A DNA stretch of 64,000 bases, from the NCBI RefSeq assembly GCF_013390595.1, contig NZ_JACAWV010000022.1, positions 372,001 through 436,000 of the forward strand, read 5' to 3'. A program made the position numbers and the translations under genes. The notes under the pieces are model-generated. The model saw nothing but the letters and a program-made list of their open reading frames with translations, did not search any database and was not told the DNA's origin. This DNA comes from Rhizobium sp. RM. Lineage in GTDB: Bacteria > Pseudomonadota > Alphaproteobacteria > Rhizobiales > Rhizobiaceae. The stretch's first letter is position 1, and every line of letters starts with the position of its first letter. Positions 8,175 through 20,408 of the stretch are shown piece after piece.

Positions 8175-10049
8175 TCAGACCGACGAGCCACGGGCCTTCG
8201 TGGTGATGGCAAACGCCTTCTGCACGTAGCTGTCGCGATCGTAGACGTCGTTGAAATATTCGATCTTGCCGTCCTTGTTCGGCCATGCCGTGAAATAGGA
8301 CACGTAGACCGGGATCTTCTGCGGCACCTGAACGGCGCGGTTCTTGCCGGAAGCGATCTGCTCGCCGACCTTATCGACACTGGTGCCGAGAACGGCGGCT
8401 GCCATGCGGCGCGGATCGACCAGACGAATACAGCCGTGGCTGAGAGCGCGCATGTCACGGTTGAAGAAGCTCTTGGCCGGCGTGTCGTGCATGTAGATCG
8501 CATGCGCGTTGGGGAAGAGGATTTTCAGATCGCCCAGCGCGTTGTCACTGCTCGGTGGCTGACGCACGGAAATGGCGTTCGTGGAGCCGTACCAGTTGAC
8601 GCTGCTGGAAGACACGGCCCGGCCACCGACCTGAACCTCGTAACCCAGACGGTCGAGGTAGGACGGATCGCGGCGCAGTTTCGGCAGCATTTCATTGACG
8701 ATGATCGACTGCGGAACGCCCCAGTAGGGGTTGAATTCCACCGTCTGGATTTCATCTTGGAAGAAATAGGTCTGGTTGGCCTTGGAGCCGACGACCACCT
8801 TCATGCCGAACTCTTCCTGGCCACCGTTATGGTAGTACGCCATGAAGGCAGGCTGGTTGATGAAGACGTAACGCTGGCCGAGGTCAGCCGGAAGCCAGCG
8901 AACCTGCTCCATTGCCACTTCAACCTTGGCAATGCGCGCATCGTTGGTTTCGCCAACCATGGCACGAACCGTCGCCGGACCGATGACGCCATCGGCCTTG
9001 AGACCCTGCGCGCTCTGGAATGCCTTCACCAGATCGACCAGTTCCGGCGAATAGTCCGTCGTCTGCTGGTAACCGGAGATAACGGCCGCATGCTCGGTCT
9101 TGAACGACGCCGAAGCCCGGTGTTCAATGGCCTTGACCACATTCGCCAGTTCAGCGCTGCTGTTGCCTGGCTTGAGGACCAGATCGGCAGGAACGGAAAC
9201 GACATGCGCCGGATCGGTCTCGGCGCGCAGCGTCGCAAGTTCGGCCTTCAGCGCCTGATATTCGGCACTCGACGGCTCGCGGCTGCGCAGATAGGCGCCA
9301 ACATCGGGGCTGAGCGAAGCAAGCTTCAGCACCGGTGCAAGGTTGACAGTCTTGCGCTTGAAATCATGATAGCCCGACAGCCGGTTCGGATCGACGCGGC
9401 CACGATTGGTGTCCTGCACGTAAGCCAGAACCTTCGCGGACAATGTCAACTCAAACTGCATCAGGGCGCGCTGATAGGCGTCCGACGCCGATGTGGAAGC
9501 GTCAGCCTGCGGTGCGGCGGCAGTGTCGCTAATGCTGGCAGTGACGTCCTTTGCCGGTGCGGAGACGGAATAGTCGGCCGGATCAAGGCCGCTGGCACCG
9601 ACGGTCTCAAGGAATGCCATTGCCGCATTGGCGCGATCAGTCAACGCACCTTCTGAGACCCAGAGCTTCTTGCCGCCGGCGCCATAATAGGCTTCCAGCG
9701 CCTTGGCGATCTCGGGCGTGGCGCTGAACTTGACGCCTGCCAGACCATCCGCAAATTTGCTGGTATCGACAGCACGCGTCGCATCGGCCTTGTAGGTGTA
9801 ATAACGCGGACCGGAAACGCGCGGCAGAGGCTCGGGATCGGAAGCATCGGCGCTGAGAGATCCGGACGAAGGAGACGTGACGATGCCCGCAGGTGGCATC
9901 TCGCCGCGATCACGCGCAACCTTGCCCGGACCACCGCGCAGCAGATCCATCAACGTGATTGCGTCCGCAGTGCCAGGCATGGCCGTGGAGAAGGAAAGAC
10001 CGAGAGCCAGCATTACTGCTGCTGATGTTTTTCCAGATGTGACTTGCAA
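8175..10049 (-). CDS. Murein L,D-transpeptidase, large YcbB-type
   Basis: About 624 residues with a signal peptide (about residues 1-30, ending GTADA). A long N-terminal region follows, resembling the scaffold domain of YcbB/LdtD. A PG_binding_1 segment (LVKAFQSAQGLKADGVIGP) comes next, and then the YkuD catalytic domain with SHGCIRLVDPRRMA, whose Cys is the nucleophile. It forms 3-3 cross-links or attaches proteins to peptidoglycan in the periplasm. Start choice: the ATG at 10073 has no clear ribosome site, while TTG at 10049 has CGAGG six bases upstream and still leaves a full signal peptide, so I prefer TTG. Rhizobiales rely strongly on L,D-cross-links in polar growth; this context is family knowledge. 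Confidence 0.92.
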   Translation of the reverse strand: MQVTSGKTSAAVMLALGLSFSTAMPGTADAITLMDLLRGGPGKVARDRGEMPPAGIVTSPSSGSLSADASDPEPLPRVSGPRYYTYKADATRAVDTSKFADGLAGVKFSATPEIAKALEAYYGAGGKKLWVSEGALTDRANAAMAFLETVGASGLDPADYSVSAPAKDVTASISDTAAAPQADASTSASDAYQRALMQFELTLSAKVLAYVQDTNRGRVDPNRLSGYHDFKRKTVNLAPVLKLASLSPDVGAYLRSREPSSAEYQALKAELATLRAETDPAHVVSVPADLVLKPGNSSAELANVVKAIEHRASASFKTEHAAVISGYQQTTDYSPELVDLVKAFQSAQGLKADGVIGPATVRAMVGETNDARIAKVEVAMEQVRWLPADLGQRYVFINQPAFMAYYHNGGQEEFGMKVVVGSKANQTYFFQDEIQTVEFNPYWGVPQSIIVNEMLPKLRRDPSYLDRLGYEVQVGGRAVSSSSVNWYGSTNAISVRQPPSSDNALGDLKILFPNAHAIYMHDTPAKSFFNRDMRALSHGCIRLVDPRRMAAAVLGTSVDKVGEQIASGKNRAVQVPQKIPVYVSYFTAWPNKDGKIEYFNDVYDRDSYVQKAFAITTKARGSSV

Positions 10050-10482
10050 TTTGATCCTCGTAGCACCCGGCATGTCTATCCGAAGACATGCGTCAGTTTC
10101 ATGCTTTGTCTAGCCGATCGGCGGCCTGTTGAAAAGAAAACGCGCGAAGCACAAACCTGCCGCGGAATGAACTTCATGTTACAGCCGAAACCATAAAAGC
10201 GTAATTTCCAGAATTGGTCAGAACGGTTAAATTTTCATTTATTTCATTAACTTTACGACAAGACTTTGAAGATCGGCAAAGCCTGTCGCGATGGCTTTTT
10301 TACGTCTGAGGGCCGCGTAGTAAAAATGCCACGTTCCCTGCTTTTTCGCAAAGTCGGGAAATATCTGCCGCAGCTCCACGCCAACGCTTTCATTGGCGGC
10401 ACGATGATTCTATATATCGGCGCGCGCGAAGCGGGCCGAGGCGCCGTTTTGGCGGAGGAAAACGAATATAAAGGCAAGATTG
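10050..10482. other. Intergenic region between divergent ldt and fumC
   Basis: About 430 bases without a convincing gene. It should carry promoters for both divergent genes; an AT-rich stretch at about 10200-10260 is the best candidate area. A short plus-strand frame (10266-10526) runs into fumC out of frame and has no ribosome site, so I do not call it. Confidence 0.6.
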
Positions 10483-11874
10483 ATGACAGCCACACGCACG
10501 GAAACCGATACATTTGGCCCTATTGAGGTTCAGGCCGACCGCTACTGGGGCGCGCAGGCGCAGCGCTCGCTCGGCAACTTCAAGATCGGCTGGGAAAAAC
10601 AGCCTGCTTCCGTCGTGCGTGCACTCGGCATCGTCAAGCAGGCCGCCGCCCGCGCCAACATGGCGCTCGCCGGCCTCGACCCGAAAGTCGGCGATGCCAT
10701 CATTCAGGCCGCACAGGAAGTCATCGACGGCAAGCTGACCGAGCACTTCCCGCTGGTCGTCTGGCAGACGGGTTCGGGCACACAGTCCAACATGAACGCC
10801 AACGAGGTCATCTCCAACCGTGCGATTGAAATCCTCGGCGGCGAAATGGGCACCAAGAAGCCAGTTCACCCGAACGACCACGTCAACATGAGCCAGTCGT
10901 CGAACGACACCTACCCGACCGCGATGCACATCGCCTGCGTCGAGCAGATCGTTCACCACCTGCTGCCGGGCCTCAAGCACCTGCACGCGGCGCTCGAAGC
11001 CAAGGTCAAGCAGTTCGAACACATCATCAAGATCGGCCGCACCCACACGCAGGATGCAACGCCGCTGACACTCGGCCAGGAATTCTCCGGCTACGCAGCC
11101 CAGGTTGCTTCCGCGATCGCCAACATCGAAACCACCCTGCCCGCGCTTTCCAAGCTGGCACAGGGCGGCACGGCTGTCGGCACGGGCCTCAACGCACCGA
11201 TCGGCTTTGCCGAAAAGGTTGCCGACGAGATTTCCAAGATCACCGGCCTGCCGTTCGTGACCGCGCCGAACAAGTTCGAAGCACTTGCTTCGCACGATTC
11301 CATGGTCTTCTCGCACGGCGCCATCAATGCTGCCGCAGCCGCTCTCTTCAAGATCGCCAACGACATCCGCTTCCTCGGTTCCGGCCCGCGCGCCGGTCTT
11401 GGTGAACTGTCGCTGCCTGAGAACGAGCCTGGCTCGTCGATCATGCCTGGCAAGGTCAACCCGACCCAGTCCGAAGCGCTGACACAGGTTTGCGCCCACA
11501 TCTTCGGCAACAACGCAGCTCTTTCCTTCGCTGGCTCGCAGGGCCACTTCGAGCTGAACGTCTACAACCCGATGATGGCGTACAACTTCCTCCAGTCGGT
11601 CCAGCTTCTCGGCGACGCCGCCGTCTCCTTCACCGACAATTGCGTTGTCGGCATCGAGGCCCGCGAAGACAACATCAGGAAGGGCGTTGAAAACTCCCTG
11701 ATGCTCGTCACGGCGCTGAACAGCAAGCTCGGCTACGACATCTGCGCCAAGATCGCCAAGACCGCACACAAGAACGGCACAACGCTGCGCGACGAAGCCG
11801 TCGGCGGCGGTTACCTCACCAACGAGGAATTCGACCAGTACGTTCGCCCGGAAAACATGATCGGCCCGAAATAA
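10483..11874 (+). CDS. fumC: Fumarate hydratase, class II
   Basis: A 463-residue class II fumarase converting fumarate to L-malate in the TCA cycle. The family signature [17 protein letters not shown] is present with the catalytic serine loop. [12 protein letters not shown] and [11 protein letters not shown], both active-site regions, are also visible. The ATG at 10483 gives [25 protein letters not shown]; a TTG one codon earlier is less likely. Codon use is strongly biased to C-ending codons, typical of a well-expressed gene. It is monocistronic and followed by its own terminator. Confidence 0.97.
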   Translation: MTATRTETDTFGPIEVQADRYWGAQAQRSLGNFKIGWEKQPASVVRALGIVKQAAARANMALAGLDPKVGDAIIQAAQEVIDGKLTEHFPLVVWQTGSGTQSNMNANEVISNRAIEILGGEMGTKKPVHPNDHVNMSQSSNDTYPTAMHIACVEQIVHHLLPGLKHLHAALEAKVKQFEHIIKIGRTHTQDATPLTLGQEFSGYAAQVASAIANIETTLPALSKLAQGGTAVGTGLNAPIGFAEKVADEISKITGLPFVTAPNKFEALASHDSMVFSHGAINAAAAALFKIANDIRFLGSGPRAGLGELSLPENEPGSSIMPGKVNPTQSEALTQVCAHIFGNNAALSFAGSQGHFELNVYNPMMAYNFLQSVQLLGDAAVSFTDNCVVGIEAREDNIRKGVENSLMLVTALNSKLGYDICAKIAKTAHKNGTTLRDEAVGGGYLTNEEFDQYVRPENMIGPK

Positions 11875-11903
11875 GCCGATCGCGATTTTCACTGACAGTC
11901 AGG

Positions 11904-11929
11904 AACGGGCCTTCGGGCCCGTTTTTTTG
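11904..11929 (+). terminator. fumC terminator
   Basis: A GC stem with a TTCG-type loop (about 11905-11921) is followed by a seven-T run, 30 bases after the fumC stop. Confidence 0.9.
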
Positions 11930-12135
11930 TTGGGTGGATAGAAAGAGTTTGCTCCCATCCCCAATGACCGATTTGATTCTGAGCCGGGTGCGATCAGGGA
12001 CTCGTCTCAAGGCGCAGGCGCAGGCGCGTCGTGGCCTGACTACGTCCGTAGCACCGCAAGGGTGATTTCCTGGAGCGCGGCATGATGGCAGACCTTGGGC
12101 CACTTCGTTCAGCCCATCAAACCGGAGTCACCAAA

Positions 12136-12165
12136 CAAAAAGGGCCGCTTTCGCGGCCCTTTCGA
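12136..12165 (-). terminator. pyrG terminator
   Basis: An 8-bp perfect stem (12141-12148 with 12153-12160) is followed on the minus strand by a T-run, directly after the pyrG stop. The 200 bases between this and the fumC terminator hold no gene that I can support. Confidence 0.88.
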
Positions 12166-12169
12166 ATTC

Positions 12170-13957
<1,788 letters not shown>

Positions 13958-14422
13958 TTACTGTCCGGTCGGAACTGCGTTCGGGTCCGCCTGCTGAGCG
14001 GGAGCCGCCGGGGCTGGTGCCGGGGCGGCTGCGCCACCAGCGGCCGGAGCCTGGCTGGTAGAAGGAACGCCGTTGTCGGCCGGAGCCGGTGTTGCTGGCG
14101 TCGTGGCCGCCGGGCCGAGCGTATCGAGAATGCCGTTACCCTGACCCTGCGTGGCCGGAATACGGTTCAGGATATCGGTCGGGCGTGCTTCGTAGCGGGT
14201 CAGAAGACCAAGACCGAGCGAGGTGATGAAGAACAGCGCGGCAAGAATGCCGGTCGTCCGCGTCAGCGCATTGGCCGTTCCCCGTGCGGACATGAAGCCC
14301 GAACCGCCGCCGATACCAAGGCCGCCGCCTTCAGAACGCTGGATCAGAACGACGCCAACCAGCGCCAACACGATCATGAGGTGAATAACAATCAAAACGG
14401 TCTGCATGACAATCCATTCCAT
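13958..14422 (-). CDS. secG: Preprotein translocase subunit SecG
   Basis: The protein has two membrane helices (about residues 6-25 and 58-78) separated by the conserved loop QRSEGGGLGIGGGSGFMSARG, diagnostic for SecG, the small subunit of SecYEG. A long Ala/Pro-rich tail (about 85-154) is common in rhizobial SecG and absent from E. coli. An alternative start at the Met five codons later (14407, MQTVLIVIHLM) matches many homologues and may be the real one. Downstream comes pyrG, and tpiA lies upstream on the same strand; tpiA-secG-pyrG order is common in alphaproteobacteria. Confidence 0.93.
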   Translation of the reverse strand: MEWIVMQTVLIVIHLMIVLALVGVVLIQRSEGGGLGIGGGSGFMSARGTANALTRTTGILAALFFITSLGLGLLTRYEARPTDILNRIPATQGQGNGILDTLGPAATTPATPAPADNGVPSTSQAPAAGGAAAPAPAPAAPAQQADPNAVPTGQ

Positions 14423-14511
14423 GCCCCGAAAGGAGCACCATAAAGAAGGTTTTGCGGCTCTTTACATGAGGTAGCGGCTTATTCCAAGCCCCCGTGACAG
14501 GAAACCGTGTT

Positions 14512-15282
14512 TCAAGCCGTCAGTTGCTCGTATGCCGCATAGATGGAAAGGAAGTCCGACGCTTTCAAGCTCGCCCCACCGATCAATGCACCATCGACGT
14601 TTTCGACACCCATCAATTCGAGCGCATTGGACGGCTTTACTGAGCCGCCATAAAGGATTCGCATCTTGGCGCCTTCGCCACCGAAGCGCTTGACGAGTTC
14701 GTCGCGCATGAAGGCGTGCGCCTCGCGCACGTCCTGAACGGTCGGCGTCAGGCCGGTGCCGATGGCCCAGACCGGCTCATAGGCGATGACAGTATTTTGC
14801 GCCGTCGCACCATCCGGAAGCGAACCGGCAAGCTGGCGCTTGAGGATATCGAGCGTCTGGCCTGCCTTGCGCTCATCGGCCGTCTCGCCGATGCAGACGA
14901 TGGCAACCAGTTCGGCCGCATGTGCAGCCTCTGCCTTGACCCGCACCAGATGGTCGGTCTCCGCATGGTCGGTGCGACGCTCGGAATGGCCAACGATCAC
15001 GTGGGTACCAAAGCAATCGGCAATCATCTCGGCGGAAATATCACCGGTATGGGCACCCGAAGCGTTCTGATGGCAATCCTGCGCGCCGATCAGCAGCGGG
15101 CTATCGTCGCAAAGCGCGGTCGCTACGTAAAGCAGCGTCGAAGGCGGGCAGATCAGTGCGTCCACTTTTTCGGACAGCGCGCCCTTGACGCCTTCGGCCA
15201 TGGCCTTGATCTGATCGAGGGATGAACGGGTGCCGTTCATCTTCCAGTTTCCGGCAACGAGCGGTCGAACATTCGGCGTCAT
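14512..15282 (-). CDS. tpiA: Triosephosphate isomerase
   Basis: A 256-residue TIM-barrel enzyme interconverting glyceraldehyde 3-phosphate and dihydroxyacetone phosphate. Active-site motifs are complete: GNWKMNG (catalytic Lys), VIVGHSERR (catalytic His), [11 protein letters not shown] (catalytic Glu) and the phosphate loop [11 protein letters not shown]. Length is usual. Together with rpiA, gph and fumC it makes this part of the window rich in central carbon metabolism. Confidence 0.97.
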   Translation of the reverse strand: MTPNVRPLVAGNWKMNGTRSSLDQIKAMAEGVKGALSEKVDALICPPSTLLYVATALCDDSPLLIGAQDCHQNASGAHTGDISAEMIADCFGTHVIVGHSERRTDHAETDHLVRVKAEAAHAAELVAIVCIGETADERKAGQTLDILKRQLAGSLPDGATAQNTVIAYEPVWAIGTGLTPTVQDVREAHAFMRDELVKRFGGEGAKMRILYGGSVKPSNALELMGVENVDGALIGGASLKASDFLSIYAAYEQLTA

Positions 15283-15512
15283 GCGTATCTAATCCTCTGC
15301 TGAAACGGGGTCCACGCCACCCTGGCAGCGTTACCCCTCTCCCCTTGCCCCGATCGCGGTTCGCCCTGCGACGGACAGCCTTAAAAACTCCGACACTCCC
15401 TTTAGCCGCAGCCAGTGGCAATTGGTATAAAAAAGCGCCGGTTTGGTTCAGAACCGTGGTTAATTTTGCCGAAATCACGCAAGTTTCATCGATAACGGCA
15501 ATAAAACACCCG

Positions 15513-16394
15513 TCAACGGCTCAAAATCCAGTTCAGCACCGCCCGCCAGTCGGTCATGCGCACCGGCGTTCCATGCCCGCCGGTCTGGAAAACCGAAAAC
15601 CGCGCCGGTTGCCCGGCCTTGAGCATGGTGCGGAAAATCGTTGCCTGCTGATCGGCTGAATAGACCTTGTCGACGCTGCCATGGGTAAACCACACTGGCT
15701 TCTTCGCCCTGGCGAAAGCGCTCTTCGGGAATTCGGGATCGACCGCACCGCCAAGAATGGCCATGCCCTTGAGATCGGCAACGGCAGTGGCGTCGCGGCT
15801 GATGCCGTAGCAGATGAAGCTGCCCATCGAGGCACAGGTGAGAATGACCGGCTTGCCCCCGGAACTGCGCTTTGCGTCGGCAATCAGCGCGGCAACATCT
15901 GCAACACCCTGCGCATCGAAAGAGCGGACGCTCGGCACATAATAGGTGCCGCCATTGGCAGCGGCGAGGTTCTTCAGCCGGTTGAAATTGCCGCCGAAGG
16001 TATAATCGTTCATGCCAAGTCTCCGGTCGCCACCGCGCCCGTGGATGAAGATGACGGTGAAGGACTGCCCGGAGGCCGGCCCGACACGTCCGACCTCGAC
16101 TGCCCTGCCCCCGGCCGTGACGGTTTCGAGCGCCTGCACCCTCTTGATACCCATATCGACATATTGCCGTTTCACGCGGCGCTCGGGCACCTCGTCGCGG
16201 CCGTTGATATCGCGCATTTCGTCGTAGTCGAGAACTTCCGAAGCTCCGCCGTCGGCGGTGGAAAGCACCGTCTGACCCGAGAACAGATCGTCCTTGAAAG
16301 GCTTGAGCGGCCCGCCCGATGTCTGCGCGGCGACCGGCATCACCGCAACAGTCAGGCAAAAAAGAGTACAAAACGTGAAATGAGCTGTGGACAT
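15513..16394 (-). CDS. Secreted alpha/beta hydrolase
   Basis: A protein of about 293 residues with a signal peptide (MSTAHFTFCTLFCLTV to VAAQ) and an alpha/beta-hydrolase body. The nucleophile elbow reads TCASMGS, a GxSxG variant in which the first Gly is Cys. A later Asp (HGSVDKVY) and His (TGGHGTPV) could complete the triad. HGRGGDRRLGMNDY is the oxyanion-side loop. Substrate unknown. The frame is open to an ATG at 16436, but the Met at 16394 begins the signal peptide, so I prefer it; neither has a strong ribosome site. It is divergent from parE. Confidence 0.75.
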   Translation of the reverse strand: MSTAHFTFCTLFCLTVAVMPVAAQTSGGPLKPFKDDLFSGQTVLSTADGGASEVLDYDEMRDINGRDEVPERRVKRQYVDMGIKRVQALETVTAGGRAVEVGRVGPASGQSFTVIFIHGRGGDRRLGMNDYTFGGNFNRLKNLAAANGGTYYVPSVRSFDAQGVADVAALIADAKRSSGGKPVILTCASMGSFICYGISRDATAVADLKGMAILGGAVDPEFPKSAFARAKKPVWFTHGSVDKVYSADQQATIFRTMLKAGQPARFSVFQTGGHGTPVRMTDWRAVLNWILSR

Positions 16395-16603
16395 GCCTTG
16401 CTGAACCGTTCCATTAGTTGGCCTGAGACTTGCCATCGCGACGGCGGCGGCGCAATCCTCCTGTTGCGAAACCCTGACATATTCAGTCGTGCAGGAGGCC
16501 TCGCCTTTGGCCGACCGGGCGGATTGTAGTGTTTCGCGCTATACTCGCGCCGATTCGCATGGCGAAATTCTGACGACACGATAAGACTTGAACCTTGGGC
16601 ACG

Positions 16604-18706
16604 ATGGACGACAGCAACGATCTTTTCTCCGGTCTACCGGCAGCACGGCGCTATGAAACGGAAACGCAGGGCGAACCGGCGCAGCCGGCAAACGCCAATA
16701 CGCAGCCGAAGCCCGCAGCCGTGACACCTGTTGCCGCGCCGGCCGCGACATCCGTTGCGCCGCCCGTGTCATCATCCGGTGACGACTACGGCGCGTCCTC
16801 GATCCGCGTACTCGAAGGCCTAGAGCCGGTGCGTATGCGCCCCGGCATGTATATTGGCGGCACCGATGAAAAAGCGCTGCACCATCTGTTTGCCGAAGTC
16901 ATCGACAACTCGATGGACGAAGCCGTTGCCGGTCACGCCAATTTCATCGAGGTTCATCTCGATGCCGAGGGTTTCCTGACGGTCAGCGACAACGGTCGCG
17001 GTATTCCGGTGGAAAACCACCCACAGGTTCCCGGCAAGTCGACGCTTGAAGTCATCATGACCAAGCTGCACGCCGGCGGCAAATTCGACGGCAAGGCCTA
17101 TGAAACCTCCGGCGGCCTGCACGGGGTCGGCGTCTCCGTCGTCAACGCGCTGTCCGACCTGCTGGAAGTGGAAGTCGCCCGTAACCGCAAGCTCTATCGT
17201 CAGCGCTTTTCACGCGGCCTGCCGCTTGGACCGCTGGAAGAGCTTGGTGACGTGCACAACCGTCGCGGCACCCGCGTTCGCTTCCATCCCGATCCGGAAA
17301 TTTTCGGACCGCACGCCAAGTTCGAAGCTGCCCGCATTTTCCGCATGGCGCGCTCGAAGGCCTATCTGTTCGGCGGCGTCGAAATCCGCTGGAGCTGCGA
17401 TCCGGGCCTCGTCCAGCAGGGCGGCGAAATCCCGGAAAAAGCGGTTTTCCATTTCCCTGGCGGTCTGAAGGATTATCTGTCTGCCACGCTTGGCAAGGAA
17501 TTCACCGTCACCCGCGAAATCTTTTCGGGCCGCACCGAAAAGACTGGCGGCCATGGCGCACTGGAATGGGCGGTCACCTGGTATGGCGGCGACACGCAGC
17601 TACATTCCTATTGTAACACCATCCCGACGCCCGAAGGCGGCACCCACGAAGCCGGTCTGCGCATTGCACTGACCAAGGGCCTCAAGAACTATGCGGAGAT
17701 GACGCAGAACAAGCGCGCCAAGGAGATCACCACCGATGACGTGATGATTTCCGCCGTTGGCATGTTGTCCGTCTTCATTCGCGAACCGGAATTCGTCGGG
17801 CAGACCAAGGACAAGCTTGCGACCGTCGAGGCGCAGCGTATCGTCGAAAACGCCCTGCGCGACCCCTTCGACCATTACCTAACCGGTAACCCGGCGGAAG
17901 CCGACAAGCTGCTGGAATGGGTGATCGAGCGCGCTGAAGAGCGTCTTCGCCGCCGCAAGGAAAAGGAAGTCAACCGCAAGACGGCCGTGCGCAAGCTGCG
18001 CCTGCCCGGCAAGCTGGCGGACTGCGCCCAGAACACCGCCGAAGGTGCTGAACTGTTCATCGTCGAGGGCGACTCGGCTGGCGGTTCGGCCAAGCAGGCG
18101 CGTAACCGCGCCAATCAGGCCATTCTGCCGCTGCGCGGCAAGATCCTCAACGTCGGTAGCGCCAGCCGTGAGAAGCTCTCTGCCAACCAGCAGATTGCCG
18201 ATCTCATTCAGGCGCTCGGTTGCGGCACGCGCACGAAATATCGCGAAGAAGATCTGCGTTACGAACGCATCATCATCATGACCGATGCCGACGTCGATGG
18301 CGCACATATCGCATCGCTGCTGATCACCTTCTTCTATCAGGAAATGCCGGAACTGATCCGCGGCAACCATCTCTACCTCGCGGTACCGCCGCTCTACGTC
18401 ATCCGTCAGGGTGCGAAGACCGCCTATGCCCGCGACGACGCCCACCGCGCCGAACTGATGGAAACGACCTTCAAGGGCCGCAAGGTCGAAATCGGTCGCT
18501 TCAAAGGCCTTGGCGAGATGATGGCCGCACAGTTGAAGGAAACCACCATGGACCCGGCAAAGCGCACGCTGCTGCGCGTCGAGATCGATGATGTGGATTT
18601 CGAAGGCACCCGCGAAGCCGTGGACAACCTGATGGGAACCAAGGCCGACGCCCGTTTCCGCTTCATCCAGGAACGCGCCGCCTTCGCCGAAAACCTGGAT
18701 ATCTGA
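16604..18706 (+). CDS. parE: DNA topoisomerase IV subunit B
   Basis: The 700-residue GHKL-ATPase subunit of topoisomerase IV, which decatenates daughter chromosomes. The ATP site is seen in NSMDEAVAGHA, DNGRGIP and GGLHGVGVSVVNALS. The TOPRIM domain is seen in EGDSAGGSAKQARN and DADVDGAHI, and RFKGLGEM lies near the end. ParE rather than GyrB is indicated by the total length and by the lack of the GyrB insertion. Residues 1-60 are an Ala/Pro-rich low-complexity extension before the conserved SSIRVLEGLEPVRMRPGMYIG. The ATG at 16604 is preferred over a TTG three codons upstream. A hairpin terminator follows. Confidence 0.95.
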   Translation: MDDSNDLFSGLPAARRYETETQGEPAQPANANTQPKPAAVTPVAAPAATSVAPPVSSSGDDYGASSIRVLEGLEPVRMRPGMYIGGTDEKALHHLFAEVIDNSMDEAVAGHANFIEVHLDAEGFLTVSDNGRGIPVENHPQVPGKSTLEVIMTKLHAGGKFDGKAYETSGGLHGVGVSVVNALSDLLEVEVARNRKLYRQRFSRGLPLGPLEELGDVHNRRGTRVRFHPDPEIFGPHAKFEAARIFRMARSKAYLFGGVEIRWSCDPGLVQQGGEIPEKAVFHFPGGLKDYLSATLGKEFTVTREIFSGRTEKTGGHGALEWAVTWYGGDTQLHSYCNTIPTPEGGTHEAGLRIALTKGLKNYAEMTQNKRAKEITTDDVMISAVGMLSVFIREPEFVGQTKDKLATVEAQRIVENALRDPFDHYLTGNPAEADKLLEWVIERAEERLRRRKEKEVNRKTAVRKLRLPGKLADCAQNTAEGAELFIVEGDSAGGSAKQARNRANQAILPLRGKILNVGSASREKLSANQQIADLIQALGCGTRTKYREEDLRYERIIIMTDADVDGAHIASLLITFFYQEMPELIRGNHLYLAVPPLYVIRQGAKTAYARDDAHRAELMETTFKGRKVEIGRFKGLGEMMAAQLKETTMDPAKRTLLRVEIDDVDFEGTREAVDNLMGTKADARFRFIQERAAFAENLDI

Positions 18707-18729
18707 CGCTTGAGCGCAGAGCCATTCGA

Positions 18730-18757
18730 GCGGCCCGTTCTGCGGGCCGCAATTTTA
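18730..18757 (+). terminator. parE terminator
   Basis: An 8-bp perfect GC stem (18730-18737 with 18743-18750) is followed by AATTTTA, 24 bases after the parE stop. Confidence 0.8.
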
Positions 18758-18836
18758 CTTCCCCTTACGTGAACGCTTTATCCTCTCGCGCGTTTTCGCC
18801 CGGCCTGATACTGTCGGGGCGGGAGCAAAAAAAGAC

Positions 18837-20393
18837 GTGACTGCAATCTGGGTCGTCATAGCCATTCTGTCGCTGGTCCTCGGGTCCAGCCTTTTTGTCG
18901 TTGTCAGCAAACAGCTCGAAAAAACCAGTCCGAAGCGCCCTTCCCGCGCCTTGCCGGTGCATGAAAACCGCACCCCGCTCGACCGTCACTGGCAGGTGAT
19001 ACGCAACGGACGCAATGAGCGAAACGCGCTCTGCCTCCTGCAATCCAACCTCGATGCCTTTGCGGTGCGCGTTGCCACGGCACGCGCCGCCGGACGCAGC
19101 CTCGACCTGATGTATTATATGTGGAACGCCGATCTGGCCGGTCGGCTGATGATGCGGGAAATCGTCGCCGCCGCCGACCGTGGCGTTCGCGTGCGCCTTC
19201 TTCTCGACGATCTCGGGGTATCGATCTCCGACCGCGTTTTCCACGCCATCGACCGGCATCCGAATATCGATCTCAGGCTGTTCAACCCGACGCGGGCACG
19301 CGAAAACGCCCTGCATCGTGGCATCGAACTTCTGCTGCGCTTCGGCAGCGTCAATCGTCGCATGCACAACAAGGCATGGATTGCCGATGGACGCGTCGCA
19401 ATCGTCGGTGGCCGCAACATTGGTGACGCCTATTTCGACGCGGCAGAGCAGGCCAATTTCCGCGACTTCGACATTCTTGGTTTTGGCAAGGTTGTCGAGG
19501 ATGCCTCGCTGATCTTCGACGACTACTGGAACAGCGCCGCAGCCGTGCCGGTTCGCTCTCTTCTGGCGCGTCGGCCGAACAAGCTCGCCAGATTGCGCCG
19601 CGACCTTGCCGCCCTTCCGAAGAGCGATGCGGCCAAGCCCTATCTGGCCCGTGTCGAAAAACAATATGACAACGGCAACTTCCTGATGTCCGACCGGCTT
19701 CATTGGGTCGATGCCGCCGACGTGCTGGCAGATCCGCCTGAAAAGGCCACGGGAAAACGGCGCCAGGGTCACAATTTCCTGATGGAGACGCTGCTGCCGC
19801 TGCTTGAAGCCGCACAGCAGAATCTGCACATCACCTCCCCCTATTTCATTCCCGGCAAGCAGGGCGTCGCGACCTTCTCCGGACTGGCAAAGGACGGGGT
19901 CTGCGTCAACATCCTGACCAATTCGCTGGGAGCAACGGATGTCGCCGCCGTTCACGGCGGTTATGCCCGTTATCGCAAGCCGCTTCTGGCCGGTGGTGTC
20001 ATTCTTCACGAGTTGCGCCCACGCGCCGACCACCAGCCGCTGTCGCTGCGTGGTTCGGGTCAGGCGAGCCTGCACACAAAGGCCTTCACCCGGGATGGAG
20101 AAACCGGTTTCGTCGGCTCGCTGAATTTCGATCCACGGTCCATGTCACTGAACACGGAAATGGGCGTGCTGTTCTCCTCGCCTGCCCTTGTCGAGATGAT
20201 GGATGCCGTCTTCTGCGAGGAAACCAACAGCTCCATGAGCTTTCAGCTCGAAATGACCAGGGGCAACCGCATTGTCTGGTCATGCACGGAAAAAGGCGAA
20301 CCGAGGCGTTACAGCAGCGAGCCGAACGCCCCGCCGGCACGCCGGCTGATTGCCTGGGTCATGGGCCTGCTGCCGCTGGAATCGCAGCTCTGA
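18837..20393 (+). CDS. Phospholipase D / cardiolipin synthase-like protein
   Basis: A 518-residue protein starting at GTG with one N-terminal membrane helix (about residues 4-25). It has two HKD phosphodiesterase motifs: HNKAWIADGRVAIVGGRN near residue 180 and HTKAFTRDGETGFVGSLNF near 420. The two-HKD arrangement with LLLDDLGVSIS is that of bacterial Cls-type enzymes, which make cardiolipin or transfer phosphatidyl groups. Only one membrane helix is present, where ClsA has two, so it is closer to the ClsC/YmdC-like branch. It is probably anchored at the inner membrane. The substrate is not determined by sequence. Confidence 0.88.
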   Translation: MTAIWVVIAILSLVLGSSLFVVVSKQLEKTSPKRPSRALPVHENRTPLDRHWQVIRNGRNERNALCLLQSNLDAFAVRVATARAAGRSLDLMYYMWNADLAGRLMMREIVAAADRGVRVRLLLDDLGVSISDRVFHAIDRHPNIDLRLFNPTRARENALHRGIELLLRFGSVNRRMHNKAWIADGRVAIVGGRNIGDAYFDAAEQANFRDFDILGFGKVVEDASLIFDDYWNSAAAVPVRSLLARRPNKLARLRRDLAALPKSDAAKPYLARVEKQYDNGNFLMSDRLHWVDAADVLADPPEKATGKRRQGHNFLMETLLPLLEAAQQNLHITSPYFIPGKQGVATFSGLAKDGVCVNILTNSLGATDVAAVHGGYARYRKPLLAGGVILHELRPRADHQPLSLRGSGQASLHTKAFTRDGETGFVGSLNFDPRSMSLNTEMGVLFSSPALVEMMDAVFCEETNSSMSFQLEMTRGNRIVWSCTEKGEPRRYSSEPNAPPARRLIAWVMGLLPLESQL

Positions 20394-20408
20394 CGATGAA
20401 AGGTGACA

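Noticed and set aside
10266-10526. 86-codon open frame upstream of fumC
   Set aside because: Runs into fumC out of frame, no ribosome site, no domain.
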